Shown piece after piece: positions 28,400 to 28,852 of a DNA stretch of 28,852 nucleotides. Each line of letters begins with the position of its first letter. Position 1 is the first letter of the stretch. Below the pieces are notes generated by a model. That model saw only the letters and a list, made by a program, of their open reading frames with translations. It had not been told where the DNA came from and did no database searches. A program made the translations under genes and the position numbers. This stretch comes from CAZIBG01 sp964536985 (GTDB lineage Bacteria; Patescibacteriota; Saccharimonadia; Saccharimonadales; AWTP1-31), in the NCBI GenBank assembly GCA_964536985.1, contig CAZIBG010000011.1, positions 1-28,852 of the forward strand, in the 5' to 3' direction.

Positions 28400-28405
28400 A
28401 TTGTA
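28400..28405 (-). promoter_or_regulatory. -10 hexamer TACAAT, leaderless start on minus strand
   Basis: Minus-strand TACAAT ends exactly 6 nt (CAGGGT) before the ATG at 28393. It shows that the geometry is not limited to plus-strand genes. Confidence 0.6.
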
Positions 28406-28465
28406 CCACTAGCAGTAACTTGGTCAACATAGCCATAACCATTTGAACAGACACTTCTAATCGTT

Positions 28466-28471
28466 TACAGT
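28466..28471 (+). promoter_or_regulatory. -10 hexamer TACAGT before the HAD-like gene
   Basis: TACAGT ends 7 nt before the ATG at 28479. No Shine-Dalgarno. Confidence 0.45.
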
Positions 28472-28478
28472 ACAGCTT

Positions 28479-28852
28479 ATGATAGAGCGCATTATATTCG
28501 ACTGGAAGGGTACACTTTACGATAAAGATGCCGATGAGCTCCTGCCTGGGGCCGCCGAGTTAGTAGAATACGTCAATGAGCAGGGGATACAACAGTTTCT
28601 GATCGGAAAAGGCTCGTACGACATGCATAAAGCTGTACGTCGTCAAGGAATCGCACGGTTCTTTACGTCAATATTATTCAAACCGGAAGACAAAACTATC
28701 CAAGACTTTGCCGACATCATAAGTTTAGGCGAGCATGAAAGAACGCTTGTTATTGGGGACCGAGTGAGGAGTGAAATCTCTATTGGAAACAGACTTGGTG
28801 CCATGACTATGCAAGTTCAGCAGGGGAGATTTGCCCATGAAGGCCCCTTAAC
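28479..28852 (+). CDS. HAD-like hydrolase, partial (cut by window edge)
   Basis: An open frame of 124 codons running off the right edge. MIERIIFDWKGTLYDKDADE gives HAD motif I with nucleophile D8, but the second position is K10 where D is required for general acid/base catalysis (N is sometimes seen). Motif II could be FLIGKGS, motif III the K in KPEDKT, and motif IV LVIGDRVRSEI (GDxxxxE in place of GDxxxD). The protein has no cap insertion large enough to be obvious. The lysine substitution would impair phosphatase chemistry, so it may be a non-catalytic or divergent member. Confidence 0.7.
   Translation, partial: MIERIIFDWKGTLYDKDADELLPGAAELVEYVNEQGIQQFLIGKGSYDMHKAVRRQGIARFFTSILFKPEDKTIQDFADIISLGEHERTLVIGDRVRSEISIGNRLGAMTMQVQQGRFAHEGPL

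Overview
The window looks like a chromosomal segment of a candidate phylum bacterium (Patescibacteria/CPR), most likely Candidatus Saccharibacteria (TM7). This is an inference from gene content: a complete F-type ATP synthase operon beside a type II NADH dehydrogenase, compact single-domain genes, many small hypotheticals, and TGA used as an ordinary stop (which argues against the TGA=Gly code of Gracilibacteria and Absconditabacteria). No marker gene that would settle the taxonomy is present.

Layout. (1) 1-6.3 kb, plus strand: an OmpR-type response regulator and a sensorless histidine kinase, a Fur-family repressor with a palindrome over its promoter, an NDH-2-like flavoprotein, and a UvrD-type helicase fused to a PD-(D/E)XK nuclease. 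(2) 6.4-15.2 kb, minus strand: an aquaporin-like channel downstream of a complete atp operon, read a-c-b-delta-alpha-gamma-beta-epsilon. This operon carries unrecognised reading frames tightly fitted between the standard genes: a 312-codon ORF between gamma and beta, a 139-codon ORF between beta and epsilon, a 52-codon ORF between c and b, and a 23-codon leader ORF overlapping the start of subunit a. (3) 15.2-22.6 kb, mixed strands: glutaredoxin, two unrecognised proteins flanking a cobalamin adenosyltransferase, a thermonuclease, a GT2 glycosyltransferase divergent from a tandem pair of related glycosidase-like proteins, SmpB, and a frameshifted Nudix gene. (4) 22.67 kb: tRNA-Asn(GTT) with encoded CCA, its terminator, and an exact copy of its last 18 nt 147 nt downstream. 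(5) 22.9-28.4 kb: an accessory-looking island of short genes, mostly with individual promoters: small membrane proteins, a nucleotidyltransferase-fold protein, a zeta-toxin kinase with a small partner, DUF5661, a PQ-loop-like membrane protein, a C39-like protease, a HIT-like protein, then on the minus strand a small membrane protein, a YdeI/OmdA-like protein and DUF2200. (6) The right edge cuts a HAD-like gene.

Two expression styles are visible. Genes inside operons (the atp genes above all) carry strong Shine-Dalgarno sequences such as AAGGAG. First or solitary genes repeatedly have a TANNNT -10 hexamer ending 6 nt (sometimes 7-8) before the start codon and no Shine-Dalgarno, so transcription should begin at or next to the start codon (leaderless mRNA). 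The most notable points for follow-up are the extra ATP-synthase-operon ORFs and this regular leaderless promoter geometry.
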